Assembly: GCF_016920785.2 (NCBI RefSeq)
Contig: NW_024609839.1
Location: 6,412,196-6,476,195, forward strand
Direction of reading: 5' to 3'
DNA: 64,000 nucleotides
Origin: Ixodes scapularis
Taxonomy: Eukaryota > Arthropoda > Arachnida > Ixodida > Ixodidae
The notes under the pieces are model-generated. The model saw nothing but the letters and a program-made list of their open reading frames with translations. It had not been told where the DNA came from and did not search any database. Below are positions 44,592 to 54,063 of the stretch, piece by piece. The position numbers and the translations under genes are program-made. Each line of letters starts with the position of its first letter. Position 1 is the first letter of the stretch.

Positions 44592-44861
44592 TGATGTGGC
44601 CGGGTAGGAAGCCGCGGCCCCGCGCGTTCGGTGCTTACGAAGAATGAGACAAAGACATGTTGCCTGGTGGGTGTCCCCGTAGTTCTCTGACGTCGCTGAC
44701 GGACGGCGGCTCTTTTATTAACATATATCACGTGACATCATACATGCATAAACACACATAACACAAGATAAGACAACCCGATAAACCCACCATCAAAGCA
44801 TACTAGACAGAACACACGTTGCGCCACCTGGTGGAAAAATCACTTATCACAGATCACTACA
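44592..44861 (-). repeat. Possible solo LTR
   Basis: Read on the minus strand it begins TGTAGTGATCTGTGATAAG and ends CCGGCCACATCA, so it has TG...CA ends. It contains AATAAAAGAGCC that could serve as a TATA/polyadenylation region, at a total of 270 bp. I found no clear 4-6 bp target duplication and no internal retrotransposon domains next to it. Confidence 0.3.
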
Positions 44862-44994
44862 CTGCCTTTCCGCGGTGCCGCGGCTCTCCAGAGCCAAATA
44901 AATAAAAACAAAATGCTTTGCTGACCAACAGCCGGTAGTGCCCTAAAAGAAAGAACAATAATGTTTCCTAGAGGATGCAAATTCCAGAACTACA

Positions 44995-45645
44995 CCATAC
45001 TATATACTCCATTTCACCTTATGATGTACCGCAGGAAAAGCTACAAGCGCGAGCGCCTTGCTCCAGGGCACAGTTTCGGCGGCACAAGCTCTGCCAACGC
45101 TATGAGCTCGCGCTTCTAGCCTTCGCTGCGGAAATAACGTACGCAATACAGAAAATAACAGATTGTCTCTTGAACGCAAAACGGCAAAATACACAGAATT
45201 GGGGAGATGTTTTTGTTTCTAAAAGCCAAATTCAGAAACCTAATGTTTGCTGAAACTCGAGGCATATCGTGTGCATCGTTTTGAAAAACGTATCAAACGA
45301 AAACACCACGCAACACATCTGACGTCTCACACCTCGAGACACTGGCATGCACTGGCGCACCGACCGCTGGCGTGGCATAGCGCGTAGTCGTGAAATGTCT
45401 GCGACTAATGATGGTGGTAACTTATCCCGCCCCCCCCCCCCCCCCCCCAAAAAAAAAAAAAAAAAAACACTCGGTCGCAGCGAAAGTTAGAGGCGCGAGC
45501 TCATAACGTTGGCAGCTGCCCTTGGTGCACGAGAGCTTGTGCCACCGAGATGTGCCCTAGAGCAAGGAGCTCGCGCTTGCAGCATTCCCTGCGGTACGAC
45601 CACCGTGGGTACGACACAAGGTGAAACAGAGTATAGAAGGAACGA
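44995..45645. mobile_element. Foldback element, ~150-bp arms
   Basis: Left arm (44995-45135) in reverse complement matches the right arm (45473-45645): shared blocks GGCGCGAGCTCATAACGTTG, GAGCTTGTGCC, TGTGCCCTAGAGCAAGG and CTCGCGCTTGCAGC. Outer ends resemble TATACTCTGTTTCA of the foldback at 1945. The centre includes a C19/A-run at 45430-45466. No ORF of note. Confidence 0.65.
45430..45448 (+). repeat. Poly(C) tract, 19 nt
   Basis: C19 immediately followed by about 18 A. Confidence 0.9.
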
Positions 45646-45799
45646 GTGAGACGAGCTATAGGCTCCGATCATGCTTTCAGTTGCACCTCAAAATGTGGAA
45701 AGCGATCAGGTGGAACCAAGCCACTTTGATCGCAGCGCCAGCTTCGCTGCGGTCTAGCAACGACGCAGGTCAAGGTCATATGGGAAAAATAGCCCCTAA

Positions 45800-46135
45800 A
45801 GGTGTATCCACACGACGGACCGGGCCGCGGACCAATTGATCACGTGATGCGCGGCCCGCGGGCCGCCCGGCTGCAATGAGTATCCACACGGCGGACCAAA
45901 AGAGCAGACGACAGAGTGAAAGGGCCGGTCTAACCCTCGACCCCACAGCTCCGCCAAACGCATGCAGCGAGCTGCTTTGAGGCTATTTGTAAGGAGCCAA
46001 GATGGAGGTTGAACGAAAGAGACGTTTGGCCGCGGTGGCCCTGGCGTTGACTATTGAGGACGAGGAGGACTTAGGTAAACCGAAAAGGGCATGCATATAT
46101 TGTCCCACAGAGCGGGGAATTGCTCCACGAGCAAT
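45800..46135 (+). mobile_element. 5' end of a PIF/Harbinger-like transposon, truncated
   Basis: Starts AGGTGTATCCACACGACGG after a TAA (45797-45799), closely resembling the AGGGGTATTCACACG terminus of the Harbinger-like MITE at 39775. The terminal word is partly repeated inside (GTATCCACACGGCGGACC at 45882). About 200 bp in, an ORF begins with a Harbinger-like N-terminus. The element stops near 46135, where a hAT-like terminal cluster starts; no 3' end was found. Confidence 0.55.
46002..46135 (+). pseudogene. Harbinger-type transposase N-terminus (about 40 residues)
   Basis: Reads MEVERKRRLAAVALALTIED followed by EEDLGKPKRAC. A short acidic/basic, Ala-Leu-rich start like this is characteristic of many arthropod Harbinger transposases, which normally continue into an R-R-R-x-W-V-R-P-W motif and a DDE core. 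That continuation is absent. The element context (TAA flank, terminal sequence) supports the call more than the protein itself. Confidence 0.4.
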
Positions 46136-46260
46136 TACACTTACTGTTATGCAGCACTTACTGTTATGCGAGGGTAATTGTAATTAATTACAATTTAGCC
46201 TCGAGTAATTGTAAATGTAATTCCTTACTATTTTTCAGTAACGTGTACAAGTCTGAAAAG
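46136..46260. mobile_element. Terminal part of a hAT-like element, GTAATTGTAATTA-type
   Basis: GGTAATTGTAATTAATTAC, GAGTAATTGTAAATGTAATT and CTTACTATTTTTCAGTAACG cluster here. Truncates the Harbinger-like 5' end. No opposite end seen. Confidence 0.45.
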
Positions 46261-47106
46261 GTCCATCGTGTGAAGAGGGAGAAAAGCGCCGTCTGTCTTC
46301 CCGTACGCGAAGCTGTTTCAACCCTAAGAATAAAGTCACTATTAAAAATTAAAAAAAAAAGAGGAAGAGGAAGATAAAAAAAAGTTAAGCACTTTCCGCC
46401 CGCCCCACACACAGATGGAATGCTTTCTTATGTTTCCCACTATTGTACTACAGTGCCCTTGACGAACGAGGCGATTCAAGAAAAGTCCTGGCGAGGGCGC
46501 AGGACGACCTTAGACTCGCGTCTGACATTCGTCTGGTGAGGGACACAACAGACACGCAGTACACAAACAACGGAGAAGCAGTTAAGAGCCCCGGTACCAT
46601 CGATCATGCATATTAGAACTTCTCGCTGTTTGCGTGTCTTCACTCTTCCTCCGGGTCATCCCGAGAAACGACCCGTGCGCCAGTTGGCCCGATTACAAGG
46701 AGTGGACGCTCAGAATGCGCGGCTCTCTGCGATCGCCTCCGCCATTATGTCCACCGCTCAATGCCAACGGGGCGAAAGTTGTACGTCCACTCGACGTATA
46801 CATATTCAGCGGACATTAGGCCAGTCGTCGTTCCGAACTGATTGCTTCCAGAATGCTGCTTCGAGAGCCTTGCTGGATGGGCGCAATGGTGTCGCGAGCT
46901 TCTTCGTGGGACCGCTTTTGCTCCCTGATAACCTTTGTCAAGCGGCGCCGGCTAACGCCGAGAACGCTGCTCATTTCTTGTGCTCCGTGTTGTGAGCTCG
47001 CCAAGTAGACAAGAAGGCTAAGCAAGGTTGCCTAAGCGCCACAGGGACTAAGAGTGACAAAGGCTATATCACGTAACATAAGAAACCGGAGACACGGAAA
47101 CAAAAT
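46261..47106. other. No recognised gene
   Basis: Two overlapping open frames (46606-46995 plus, 46816-47025 minus) are longer than the background but unidentified. The minus one reads MSSVLGVSRRRLTKVIREQK, faintly helix-turn-helix-like. Confidence 0.3.
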
Positions 47107-47460
47107 CCCAGACAGCACAAGTACATCCGACGTACATCCTGGGTGATCCTTTCAAGATATTTGGAAATCCCTGGGAAATGCGAATATACGCAAATATATT
47201 TTAGGGACATTCTCAGGTTATCAAAGTTGCCACTTTGAGTTTATCCCAGGGTGTTACGTGACAAATCTTTAAGGATGACTGCAGGACATTTTAGGGAGGT
47301 CCCAGCTTATCCTAAGGCGCTACATGACAAATCTTTACGGATGACTGGAGGACATTTTAAGGAGGTCCCAGCATATCCTATGGAGCTACGTGACAAATCT
47401 TAATGGATGACTGGAGTACGTTTTAAGGAAATACCAGGACAGAGTACCGACCTTTCTCAA
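47107..47460 (+). mobile_element. CCCAGACARCAC-headed element with internal tandem repeats, copy 1
   Basis: Begins CCCAGACAGCACAAGTACAT. The interior has three tandem units of 66-67 bp starting at 47255, 47322 and 47388 (ACRTGACAAATCTT...GGATGACTG...AGGACATTTTA), preceded by a degraded unit. Related heads lie at 54898 (minus) and 56867 (plus). Non-coding. Confidence 0.6.
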
Positions 47461-48147
47461 GCTGCTTTATTAAACGTATGACTAGTAGGTACTCAGCGTC
47501 GTAGGCGTACAAGTTCTTCAAAGATGTCGCTGAAAAAAAAACAAAAAAACTCTTCATGACATTCCCTTACACTTGGTTTGATGCCAATCTAACCACTCTA
47601 AAAGACATCTGCCGAAACGGCTGCTTAGAGTTTCGTTGAAATGCAAACATTTTACATCAATCTGTACAGTTTTAGTACAATAACTCCAAATTGATGCCAT
47701 ACATTAAGGTGATAGCCTTGTGTCTAAGACGTAGGGCAATGGTATTCCTAGTACATGCAACTGCTTTGCGGAAGCTGTAGAAAATATTTAACGCGTCTCT
47801 TGTTCCACAGAAAATATACAGTGCCCGTCGTCTGTTCGGTATTCGTACCATAGCTGGCCCGGATCTCATGCAAGCAATGTGTTGTGAAATTCTTTGTCCT
47901 TTAGATTACGGACTCTTTTTTGCCCCCTAGTTTTAGGAAAATAATTTGCCTAATAACTATAGCCGAATATTTTGCCCGCTACATTGTTTTTATGTGGTAC
48001 GACCGACCCATCGATCGAAGTTTACAGGGTTCGGCCAGAAATGCTTCGCATGTACAACTAAACATTAGAAAAACAAGAGACAGCGCAAAAAAAAAAAAAA
48101 AAAAAAAAAAAACACAAGACAAGCGGAAGAAGTAGACGGGACGAGCG
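47461..48147. other. No recognisable feature
   Basis: AT-rich with an A-run at about 48087-48112. Confidence 0.4.
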
Positions 48148-48151
48148 TTAA

Positions 48152-48939
48152 AGGCTCTGTTATACTCCGACGTAACGCGTGCGCGCGTGCGAGCGCGTCA
48201 CAGCGACGTCACGTCGGCGAAAACCCGACGCTCTATACTCCGGCGTCGTGGCGTAACCGACGTGACCGGCGGCGTTCGACGCAGCCTGACCGCCTCGACG
48301 CCAAAATGGAGCATGCGGTATTCCGCGCCGGCCGCGCCGGCGACGCCGGACCAGGATGCATCACGCGCTGGCTCCCGGCGGGCGTCGCGCGGGAAGCGCG
48401 GCGAATACGAGCAATAGCAGACGACAGGAGCACCACTCCGTGTGAAGTCATGTTTGAAGAATCGGACTCGGTCGTGGAGAAGCTGATCGAGGAAATTCGT
48501 CCTCACCCGTGTGTCTACGACACGAGGAAGCTTGAGTACCGTAGACCGTGCGCTTGTCAAAGATGTACCGTATGTACATTGACCGCCTACGCTTGCGGCG
48601 CAGGCGGTGCACCAACAGTGCAAGCGCGAGCTTTCGTCGGGCAAGGTACGTCCACGCCATCGCTCGAACTTGGCGCTCAAGAAGCGCGAGAATTCTCGTC
48701 TGCTATTCGAAATGAAAAGGAACCGGAAATGGCGCACTCTCGCAGGAAGCGCGCCCTCGTAGCCAGATTCTGCGCATGCGCCGCGCTGGCGACCCAACGA
48801 CGCGCGCCGCGGGAGTCGCCAGGGCCGCCGGAGTATAGAGAGGTCGAATTTTTGACGCGCGCGGCGTGACTGACGTGACGTAGCCGACTTCGGCCAGCGT
48901 TCGCTTGCGCGCGCGTTACGTCGGAGTATAACAGAGCCT
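48152..48939 (+). mobile_element. 788-bp palindromic element carrying a MADF-domain fragment
   Basis: Arms of about 125 bp: left AGGCTCTGTTATACTCCGAC, right (read inward) identical, continuing GTAACGCG, and later CTATACTCCGGCG/CTATACTCCGGCG. Flanked by TTAA (48148-48151) and TTAC (48940-48943), a one-mismatch TTAA pair. The central ~500 bp is GC-rich and includes the start of a MADF-type protein at 48450. An element this size with long arms and a host- or Harbinger-derived coding piece could be a gene-capture MITE. Confidence 0.65.
48450..48545 (+). pseudogene. MADF-domain N-terminal fragment
   Basis: Reads MFEESDSVVEKLIEEIRPHP then CVYDTRKLEYR. MADF domains (Myb/SANT-like DNA-binding domains, about 85 residues) begin with L-I-x-x-V-x-x-x-P-x-L-Y-D-x-x-x-x-x-Y-x-N-R; the match covers the first third. 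After LEYR the frame loses similarity (a different frame gives KMYRMYIDRL, possibly the shifted continuation). MADF proteins serve as transcription regulators and as partner proteins encoded by PIF/Harbinger transposons. The fragment cannot fold alone. Confidence 0.6.
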
Positions 48940-48943
48940 TTAC

Positions 48944-49500
48944 TGACAACTGAAAGTTCACTGAAAACACACTAGCAAAAGCAGCCACCATCCAGAATCC
49001 AAAAGGAAAAAAAAAAAAAAGAAGCAAAGAGTTAGAATTTCTACGCTTTCATTGATGCTGGCCTATCGTGTTTGCTTTTATTGTGTGCTTTTTTGGTTGT
49101 TTGATTGCTTTTGTGTTTTTGATGGCTCTCTTTTGCTAGTGTGTTTTTGTGTTTTCAATAAACTTTCAGTTGTCAGTCAGCGCTCGTCCCGTCTATTCTT
49201 CCACTTGTGTGTTTTTTGGGCTGTTTCTCGTTTTCGCCATGAAACAACTCGCCTGTATTGCCGCCTTAATAAATATTAGGGTTTGGAGGCTGCAGAGGCA
49301 TCATAAGTATTTTCTCTATTAGTATGAGTAGGATACTTCAGCTTGGCTTGTGAATACTATATTCAGTACAAAACAAATATACGAAATGTAAATTTTCGGC
49401 TTGTTAAAATGTTTGAAAATGGATCAACCATCTTCAATATTGGTATACACTTGGGAACTGTGTCTCCCTATTAGCGTTTGCTAAGCTCTCACGTGAGGAG
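48944..49500. other. No recognisable feature
   Basis: AT- and T-rich; may be intronic or downstream sequence of the DUF4806-type gene. Confidence 0.35.
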
Positions 49501-49535
49501 AAAAAGCGCCAGCAATGTCGAAAGCATGACTTAAT

Positions 49536-49589
49536 TCTAGAGCTTCTTGCTCCTGCATTTGGCTAATGGCAAAGAAATAACACCAACTT
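49536..49589 (-). pseudogene. Decayed duplicate of the exon at 49798-49857
   Basis: A strong acceptor (TTTCTTTTCAG) is followed by AAGTTGGTGTTATTTC, matching the first bases of the exon 260 bp away. The end GCTCTAGAATTAAG corresponds to GCTCCAGAGGTAAG, so the donor GT has become AT. In the frame of the neighbour it also contains TAG. It is therefore a dead tandem copy of that exon; flanking intron sequence (AAAGCAT..., CCTTTCTT) is duplicated too. Confidence 0.5.
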
Positions 49590-49797
49590 CTGAAAAGAAA
49601 GTAAACAAAGAAAGGACTTTTAAACGGAACATCATTAAACACTTAATCTCCATCAATAATTTGGTCTCCATAGACGTGCCAACTTATAGATAACCATTGA
49701 GATTGTTTGGCTCCAAATAAACGTATTGCACAGTGACTAGCACTCTCGTGTGAGAAACAAAGAAAAATTGGCAATTTCTATCAAAAGCATCCCTTAC

Positions 49798-49857
49798 CTC
49801 TGGAGCTGCTTGCTCGCGGGAGAGCAGTCGGGCTTGGTGGCACAGACATACCAACTT
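49798..49857 (-). pseudogene. Candidate exon of the DUF4806-type gene, C-terminal tail
   Basis: 60 nt between acceptor CTTTCTTACTTTAAAG and donor GAG|GTAAGG. Read in the phase left by the exon at 50503-50613 it encodes KVGMSVPPSPTALPRASSSR with no stop, a Ser/Pro-rich tail plausible after a DUF4806 domain. No protein family identifies it on its own. Splice sites, matching phase, and a duplicated but decayed sibling exon are the support. Confidence 0.4.
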
Positions 49858-50502
49858 CTTTAAAGTAAGAAAGGACAAAGGAACTTTTAGTGGGCTATCC
49901 ATGTACCCTTTGTTTCCAGAAACATTTGCAACTAACCTGTTAAGTAACTGATTATTATAAGGTTTAAATGTTGCCTTTGTTACAATCGGAAAATGATTGA
50001 CTTAAAAACAAGACAATGGAGTTTACATGCACAAGCTTCCATGATTTCCAGAAGCAAATTTTGAAAAATCCTCACGTAATGCTAGGGCTGCAGTTTTTGA
50101 TCAGTACTGCTTATCAGCATTCCAGTAAACTTTGAGAATTTATTCATTAAGATTAGCGTTATAGTGTTTTTATGCTTGAGCGACTCTTATTTTTCAAGCA
50201 TGTTCTACTCTACAGCTAACGCTTAAGAAACAAATATAGAGATTGGTTTGATATTTTTGCAGGAGATCTACTTTCTTGTCGTGTCCATTACAAAACATTA
50301 AAAACATTGATTCTGATAATTCTCCATTAGTATTTTATATTAATCTAACTTGAAATTATCTGGATGATACCAAAGACTCTCCATCATGAAAATATGTTTA
50401 AAAGGTGAGTTTAGACATTAATATCACAGCTGTATTAGATGCTTGTACCATTTAATATGTTGATTAATGGTTAATATTATTAGAATATATATTTTAACGT
50501 AC

Positions 50503-50613
50503 TTTTGGCTGCTTTGTCCAGTCTCTCCTTTGAATGGGCCAGCCATGGCTTAACTGTTTGTTCGACATCATAATCAGTTGCACCAGAAAGATTACCCTGC
50601 GCTTTAACAGTTT
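50503..50613 (-). pseudogene. DUF4806 domain C-terminal exon
   Basis: 111 nt (37 codons, phase 1 at both ends) between a strong acceptor (CTTTCGTATTGTTTCAG) and donor GTACGT. Encodes TVKAQGNLSGATDYDVEQTV then KPWLAHSKERLDKAAK. This fits the end of DUF4806 domains, which typically read x-V-K-x-x-x-x-x-A-T-D-x-x-V-x-x-x-I-x-x-W-L-x-x-A-x-x-R. The exon is intact; the gene as a whole carries a stop and a frameshift upstream. Confidence 0.55.
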
Positions 50614-50639
50614 CTGAAACAATACGAAAGCATGAAGTC

Positions 50640-51440
50640 AACAGCTGTCGGGACCTCCGAACCACAGAGCCACCGCCGTATATGCCCCTGAAGGAAGTGA
50701 GTAGCGCAAGCTCCAGTTCCACATCTCAGCGGCTGCCACGTGAGACAGAACTCCGTTTGGGAATGCATGGGGAATTGAGGGGAAAAAAAAACTCACTTTC
50801 CCGTGTTACTACTAAATGCGCAGTGTTAAGACTAGTACTAACATAGCGTGAATGCTTTATAAACACAGTTTAATTAAATTGAAATCTTTGTGCAATTACC
50901 GGTGCCTTTTTTAGTTAACGACCCAGGTAGCGGTGATCGAGCAGACAGTTTCACACACGTGACCAGCTTCAACCAATCAAGAGCGCTTGCCTTGCTCTTT
51001 TTTCTCGGAGTGATGAATGTCCGCAAATTTTCTTGGAGAAGGCGAGGAAGAGGGTCGATCCATCAGCGAAGCCCTTGATTAAAAGAATGCACCACGCTGC
51101 TACATTCAGTAGCGTATACAGTGCTCTATCCCATCTAGCCTTTCCCTCACAGTGTCGGGAAACCAAACGGGGATCTTGAGAAGCAAATTTGTCGGCTCTT
51201 CTGAGCACCGATTTTGCGGCCGCCATTCTCACCCTATAGAGAACATGCTGCGCCATGTTGTCGGATGAACTAACCAAACATCACTGAGCATAACGACTTC
51301 CATCATCAAGCGGATATAATTCGTGCCGTCCAATAAAATGCTCTTCCATCCCCAGAGAAGTGCCGATGTCACCGCGCTAGTGCAGGAAAGGGCAACGTTT
51401 CGGTGATGCGGTACACATTCCCCACACCTGGGGGGGATTC
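50640..51440. other. Intervening region of the DUF4806-type gene
   Basis: The central DUF4806 core should lie here but I cannot read it. A minus-strand frame starting at 51225 (MAAAKSVLRRADKFASQDPR) is open and tidy but unlike the family. Probably intron plus inserted sequence. Confidence 0.25.
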
Positions 51441-51449
51441 GTCCCTTGT

Positions 51450-51495
51450 CTGAATATCGCTTAAAAACGCAACAACACTTCCGTAACAAAACGTT
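51450..51495 (-). pseudogene. Start of DUF4806 core exon, frameshifted
   Basis: A good acceptor (TTTTTTTTTCTTGTAG) is followed, in the phase left by the 51579-51797 exon, by ERFVTEVLLRF and then TAA. Shifting one base in the T-run continues as LSDIQTRDESPP. DUF4806 cores begin with an F-x-x-x-V-L-x-x-L-x-x-I type helix, so this fits, with a slip in the TTTTT run. Beyond about 51450 similarity is lost. Confidence 0.4.
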
Positions 51496-51578
51496 CTACA
51501 AGAAAAAAAAATCGACGATTAAAAAACACTTAACTCTTACACTTTTTTATTATTCGGTTGCTTACAAAATTATGTCAC

Positions 51579-51797
51579 CTGTGTTATGATCAGGATGTTG
51601 CTTAGGATGCAACGGCGAGGCAGATGCTGGTGGCGATGGCAGTCGCAAGGATACAGCAAACTGGTTGTCATCAGAGTTGGAGTCCGTGCTATAGTGCCTG
51701 GCTCGCCTACGCCGCCTCTTCGGCTGTTCAACCTCACTGTGGAGGTCTTACATCTCCTCAGCCTCACGAAGCCTCTTGCGTGCATGGTCATACGATG
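51579..51797 (-). pseudogene. DUF4806-type gene, second exon with in-frame stop
   Basis: 219 nt between acceptor TGAATATTCTTCAG (branch-like CTAAC upstream) and donor ACAG|GTGACA. Encodes SYDHARKRLREAEEM, stop, then DLHSEVEQPKRRRRRARHYS and TDSNSDDNQFAV. DUF4806 proteins have Y-x-x-A-R-x-K-L-x-x-A-E-E-T-S-D-L-Q-S-x-V here, so the TAA at 51748-51750 sits exactly where Ser (TCA) is expected: a one-base nonsense change. Alternatively GAT|GTAAGA could be used as a donor, but similarity continues past the stop. Likely a recent pseudogene. Confidence 0.6.
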
Positions 51798-52444
51798 CTG
51801 AAGAATATTCAGTGGCAGTTAGATGTTGCTTCATAAAGGCCGTAAGTGCATGCAATGGTTATACATCACGTTCAAATTTAGCATTATATATCTGGTACCA
51901 TGAAAAGCTCCCAAGTGATAGTGCCTACAGCCAACATAATCTTGGCGCGAGCGCAGCCGAGTCAGCATGCACCTGTCTTCCACGCCCGTGGCTCGAATCT
52001 TGAAACCTGCTATCGTTTGCCCTCTTTCCATTGCTGTAATGTTCGAGTAAAATCGAGAATCTTACCATTTCTTGGGGATCAGAAAGTTTGAGGACCGAAC
52101 TTTCTACACCGAATCTTCCAGAGGGCAGTGCGGTTACAAGAGTGACTTCACGTGGCTGCGTAGTGCCGCCGCCGTCAAAGCATGTATGGGTTCATTGTTG
52201 TATTTATATTATGTAGGCACAAGTTTGCCTTATTAAAACTTTGTTTTAAGTATTATCAAAACTGTTTATTGCTTCATTCGTGAAAACATGTGCATGGGTG
52301 CGACAAAAAAGCCATGAGAAACATTCACCAGTTTGCATCTGTGCTGACACAGACTTGATTCATGATAAAATAAATTATTAGCCTCACAGTGACTGATAAC
52401 ACTTAGTGGAAATGAAATAATCTGTGATTAAATAGTCGCCATAC

Positions 52445-52612
52445 CATCCGATGGGTATACATCGCATTCGCCGCCACTCGGACGTCGGCTGCTGACCGTT
52501 TCTGATTAAGGATTGAATCTTTCCGATGTCCCTGTTCTTCGGCCAATAGCACATGTCACCATCCAACCAGTTCCCATGTATGAGTGCCGCGCGATTCTCC
52601 TCACCCGGAAAC
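52445..52612 (-). pseudogene. DUF4806-type gene, N-terminal exon
   Basis: Encodes FPGEENRAALIHGNWLDGD, then MCYWPKNRDIGKIQSLIRNG and QQPTSEWRRMRCIPIG, ending at a possible donor G|GTATGG. The pattern W-L-x-x-x-x-C-Y-W-P-x-K-x-x-x-K-I-x-x-L-I-x-x-x-x-x-P-x-x-x-W is the standard start of DUF4806 proteins in ticks and other arthropods. No in-frame ATG precedes it in the usual place. With donor 52445 the phase does not match the next exon, another sign of decay. The function of DUF4806 proteins is unknown. Confidence 0.6.
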
Positions 52613-52785
52613 TTCGCAATAATAGATGGTTTCTTCGAGAAAGATCAAATATTACATTTGAAGACATCTACCAGTGCGCAACCTTAACCAATCACACTAA
52701 ATCTAGAAATAAAGCCTATGGTTACTGCGGCTGCACTGCTGCAATGGGCAAAGATTACCTGGTTTTCAGACCTTTTGTCTAAGTA

Positions 52786-53228
52786 CAGGGTGTCACAAAA
52801 GAAAATTTGCACGGTCTTTTTCTCCGCAAAAATAAACTAGGCATCGCCGAGAGCTCATGTTCCGCCTAGAGGTAGAGCTAGAGGTCACAACCACGTGCCA
52901 AAGTTTCAGCCCGATAGGATAACTTAATCAAAAGTTATACGTGATTTTCTGAAAATTTCAATGGGAAAATGGCGGCCGACGGAGTTTTCAAACACATGGG
53001 GCTCTATGGCATCAGAAACCGAAAACGAGCAAAAATTAGCTTTATTTTCCCATTGAATATTTCAGAAAATCACTTATAACTTTTGATTAAGTTATCGGAT
53101 CGGGCTGAAACTTTGGCATCTGGTTGTGACCTCTAGCTCTACCTTTGGGCGGAGAACGAGCGTTCGGCGATGCATAGTTTATTTTTGCGGCACAAAAGAC
53201 CGTGTAAATTTTCCTTTGTGACACCCTG
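52786..53228. mobile_element. 443-bp fully palindromic MITE with TA target duplication (Tc1/mariner-like)
   Basis: Starts CAGGGTGTCACAAAAG and ends with its complement, flanked by TA on both sides (52784-52785 and 53229-53230). The two halves pair along nearly their whole length, including TAACTTTTGATTAAG blocks and CCTCTAGCTCTACC. The centre is near 53000. Non-coding. A TA target points to Tc1/mariner. Confidence 0.8.
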
Positions 53229-53230
53229 TA

Positions 53231-53866
53231 CGTCCCTGAAAGTCACGGATGATACAATGATTTATATAAGACCTTCAAGAGCCTTTGGAGGCGTTCGTAG
53301 GAGCGCGGCTACATATTTCGATAATGTTCTGTCGTGGAATCTGGTACGTATGTACATACTTATGAAATAGTTCTGTTTTCTTCTGTTTCGGAGGCGTTCT
53401 TCAACTGTTTCCATTCTGTTTTGAAGGCGTTCTTAAACTGTTCAGACCGCGACACAGCACGAAAAAGCGATCATCAACTTCTTCCCATATTAATATCATC
53501 AAACATGCTCATAGAGGTAAAAAAAATAAAATGCGCGCGACCAACGCGCTGGCTGCCACACACACCGCGAGCGACAGCTCAAGCATGCCTTCGGCGTCTT
53601 TTCTTTTTTTTTCTTTTTTGACATTACCAAGATAGAATATTGAGAACCAGGAATGTTTTCCTGTTAAGTTAGAGCCCCGAACACATACTTTCCGCGACAC
53701 TAAGAGTTTTGCTGACACCGAATGAATTCTAGGAGAAAGACTGCAAAACAGGCGATCTGTCTCTATTGTGCAAGAGACAGCACTCAATCCGGCCTTTTGC
53801 CCAAATTGCAATCCTCACAATCCTTATTATCTCTCGGTTCGTCAACTAACTCAAAGACCGGAGCCC
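53231..53866. other. No recognisable feature
   Basis: Unassigned; a duplicated word (GGCGTTCTTMAACTGTT) appears at 53392 and 53426. Confidence 0.35.
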
Positions 53867-54063
53867 AGGGGGGCTGTGTTGCACGTTTTGGACTCCCAGG
53901 AGACTAGGGAGAAGGAAGTGCACGTCAACAACGCAGCAAATGCAGATTGGATGTTGATTTTGTTTTCTTCTATCAATATCCAATCTGCGTTTGCTCTAGT
54001 CGTTGACGTCACTTCCTTCTCCCTAGTCTCCTGGGAGTCCTAAACGTGCAACATAGCCCCCCA
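53867..54063. mobile_element. 197-bp palindromic MITE (AGGGGGGCTATG family), copy 2
   Basis: Same arms and the same centre as copy 1 (TGCAGATTGGATGTTGATTT and complement), so copies 1 and 2 form one subfamily. Left end AGGGGGGCTGTG; right end, read inward, TGGGGGGCTATG. Confidence 0.75.

Noticed and set aside
48198..48797. 199-codon minus frame in the palindromic element
   Set aside because: Antisense shadow of the GC-rich MADF-containing region; Arg/Ser-rich without a domain.
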